Of a stretch of DNA of 6,101 nt, positions 6,019-6,101 are shown one piece after another; position 1 is the stretch's first letter; each line of letters opens with the position of its first letter. This stretch comes from an uncultured Spirochaetales bacterium (lineage in GTDB: Bacteria > Spirochaetota > Spirochaetia > Sphaerochaetales > Sphaerochaetaceae), in assembly GCA_945947045.1 (NCBI GenBank), contig CAMEXG010000124.1, forward strand, positions 1 through 6,101, in the 5' to 3' direction. The notes beneath the pieces are model-generated. The model worked only from the letters and a program-made list of their open reading frames with translations, had not been told where the DNA came from and searched no databases. The translations under genes and the position numbers were made by a program.

Positions 6019-6101
6019 CTTTTTCCTTTATTGTAAAATCAGACAGAGAGTCTATATTGATCAATGCGTCTGGCCATACTTCTTCGTGGCCTTCGAAACG
6101 T
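6019..6101. repeat. Direct repeat, edge copy upstream of the GH28 start
   Basis: This is the second copy of 5701-5783. It reads in frame into the GH28 gene and encodes RFEGHEEVWPDALINIDSLS followed by DFTIKEKED, directly before the likely initiator Met. Differences from the internal copy include Ile to Leu and Gly to Glu changes, so it is a diverged duplicate rather than a pure assembly copy. The exact match extends to the last base of the window. It is either the end of a second GH28 gene fragment or the first unit of a tandem duplication. Confidence 0.9.

Noticed and set aside
6014..6064. TTG at 6064 as the GH28 start
   Set aside because: This TTG is the Leu codon of the duplicated ALINIDS segment. 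The conserved GH28 beginning (YNIIDYGAISDG) follows the ATG at 6013, which is the better start.

Overview
The window is a bacterial carbohydrate-uptake locus in which every recognisable gene is on the minus strand, so it reads from the high-coordinate end to the low end. The binding protein starts with a spirochaete-style export signal (MKK, a hydrophobic core, then LFAQGGSE) without a lipobox. Together with the moderate base composition and saccharolytic content, this suggests a Spirochaetota bacterium (Sphaerochaeta- or Treponema-like). That assignment is an inference from style, not a marker gene.

Layout in transcription order: (1) 6013-4775, a glycoside hydrolase family 28 (polygalacturonase-type) enzyme with no signal peptide. 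Its reading frame stays open to the window edge, and an 83-bp stretch upstream of its likely ATG repeats an internal part of the same gene in frame. (2) 4774-4504, a 271-nt AT-rich intergenic region with a weak promoter candidate and two copies of a short dyad. (3) 4503-3202, an extracellular sugar-binding protein. (4) 3190-3158, a strong intercistronic hairpin. (5) 3132-2209 and 2197-1319, the two CUT1-type membrane permeases, 11 nt apart. (6) 1338-736, a HAD-superfamily phosphatase overlapping the second permease by 20 nt. (7) 681-592, a 29-codon remnant of a TetR-type regulator, directly followed by a rho-independent terminator at 575-541. (8) 540-45, AT-rich sequence with no recognisable gene. 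(9) 31-1, the first ten codons of what looks like a RelB/DinJ-type antitoxin, with a good ribosome binding site, a near-consensus promoter and an upstream palindrome.

How they work together (inference): oligosaccharides, plausibly pectin-derived galacturonides, are captured in the periplasm by the binding protein and imported by the two permeases. No ATPase is encoded here, so a shared MsmX/UgpC-type ATPase elsewhere in the genome is expected, as is common for CUT1 systems. The cytoplasmic GH28 enzyme would cut the imported oligomers. The HAD enzyme would dephosphorylate a sugar phosphate or related metabolite.

No wholly new system is evident. The items most worth checking are the in-frame repeat at the GH28 5' end, which coincides with the end of the window, and the broken regulator plus antitoxin start in the AT-rich tail.
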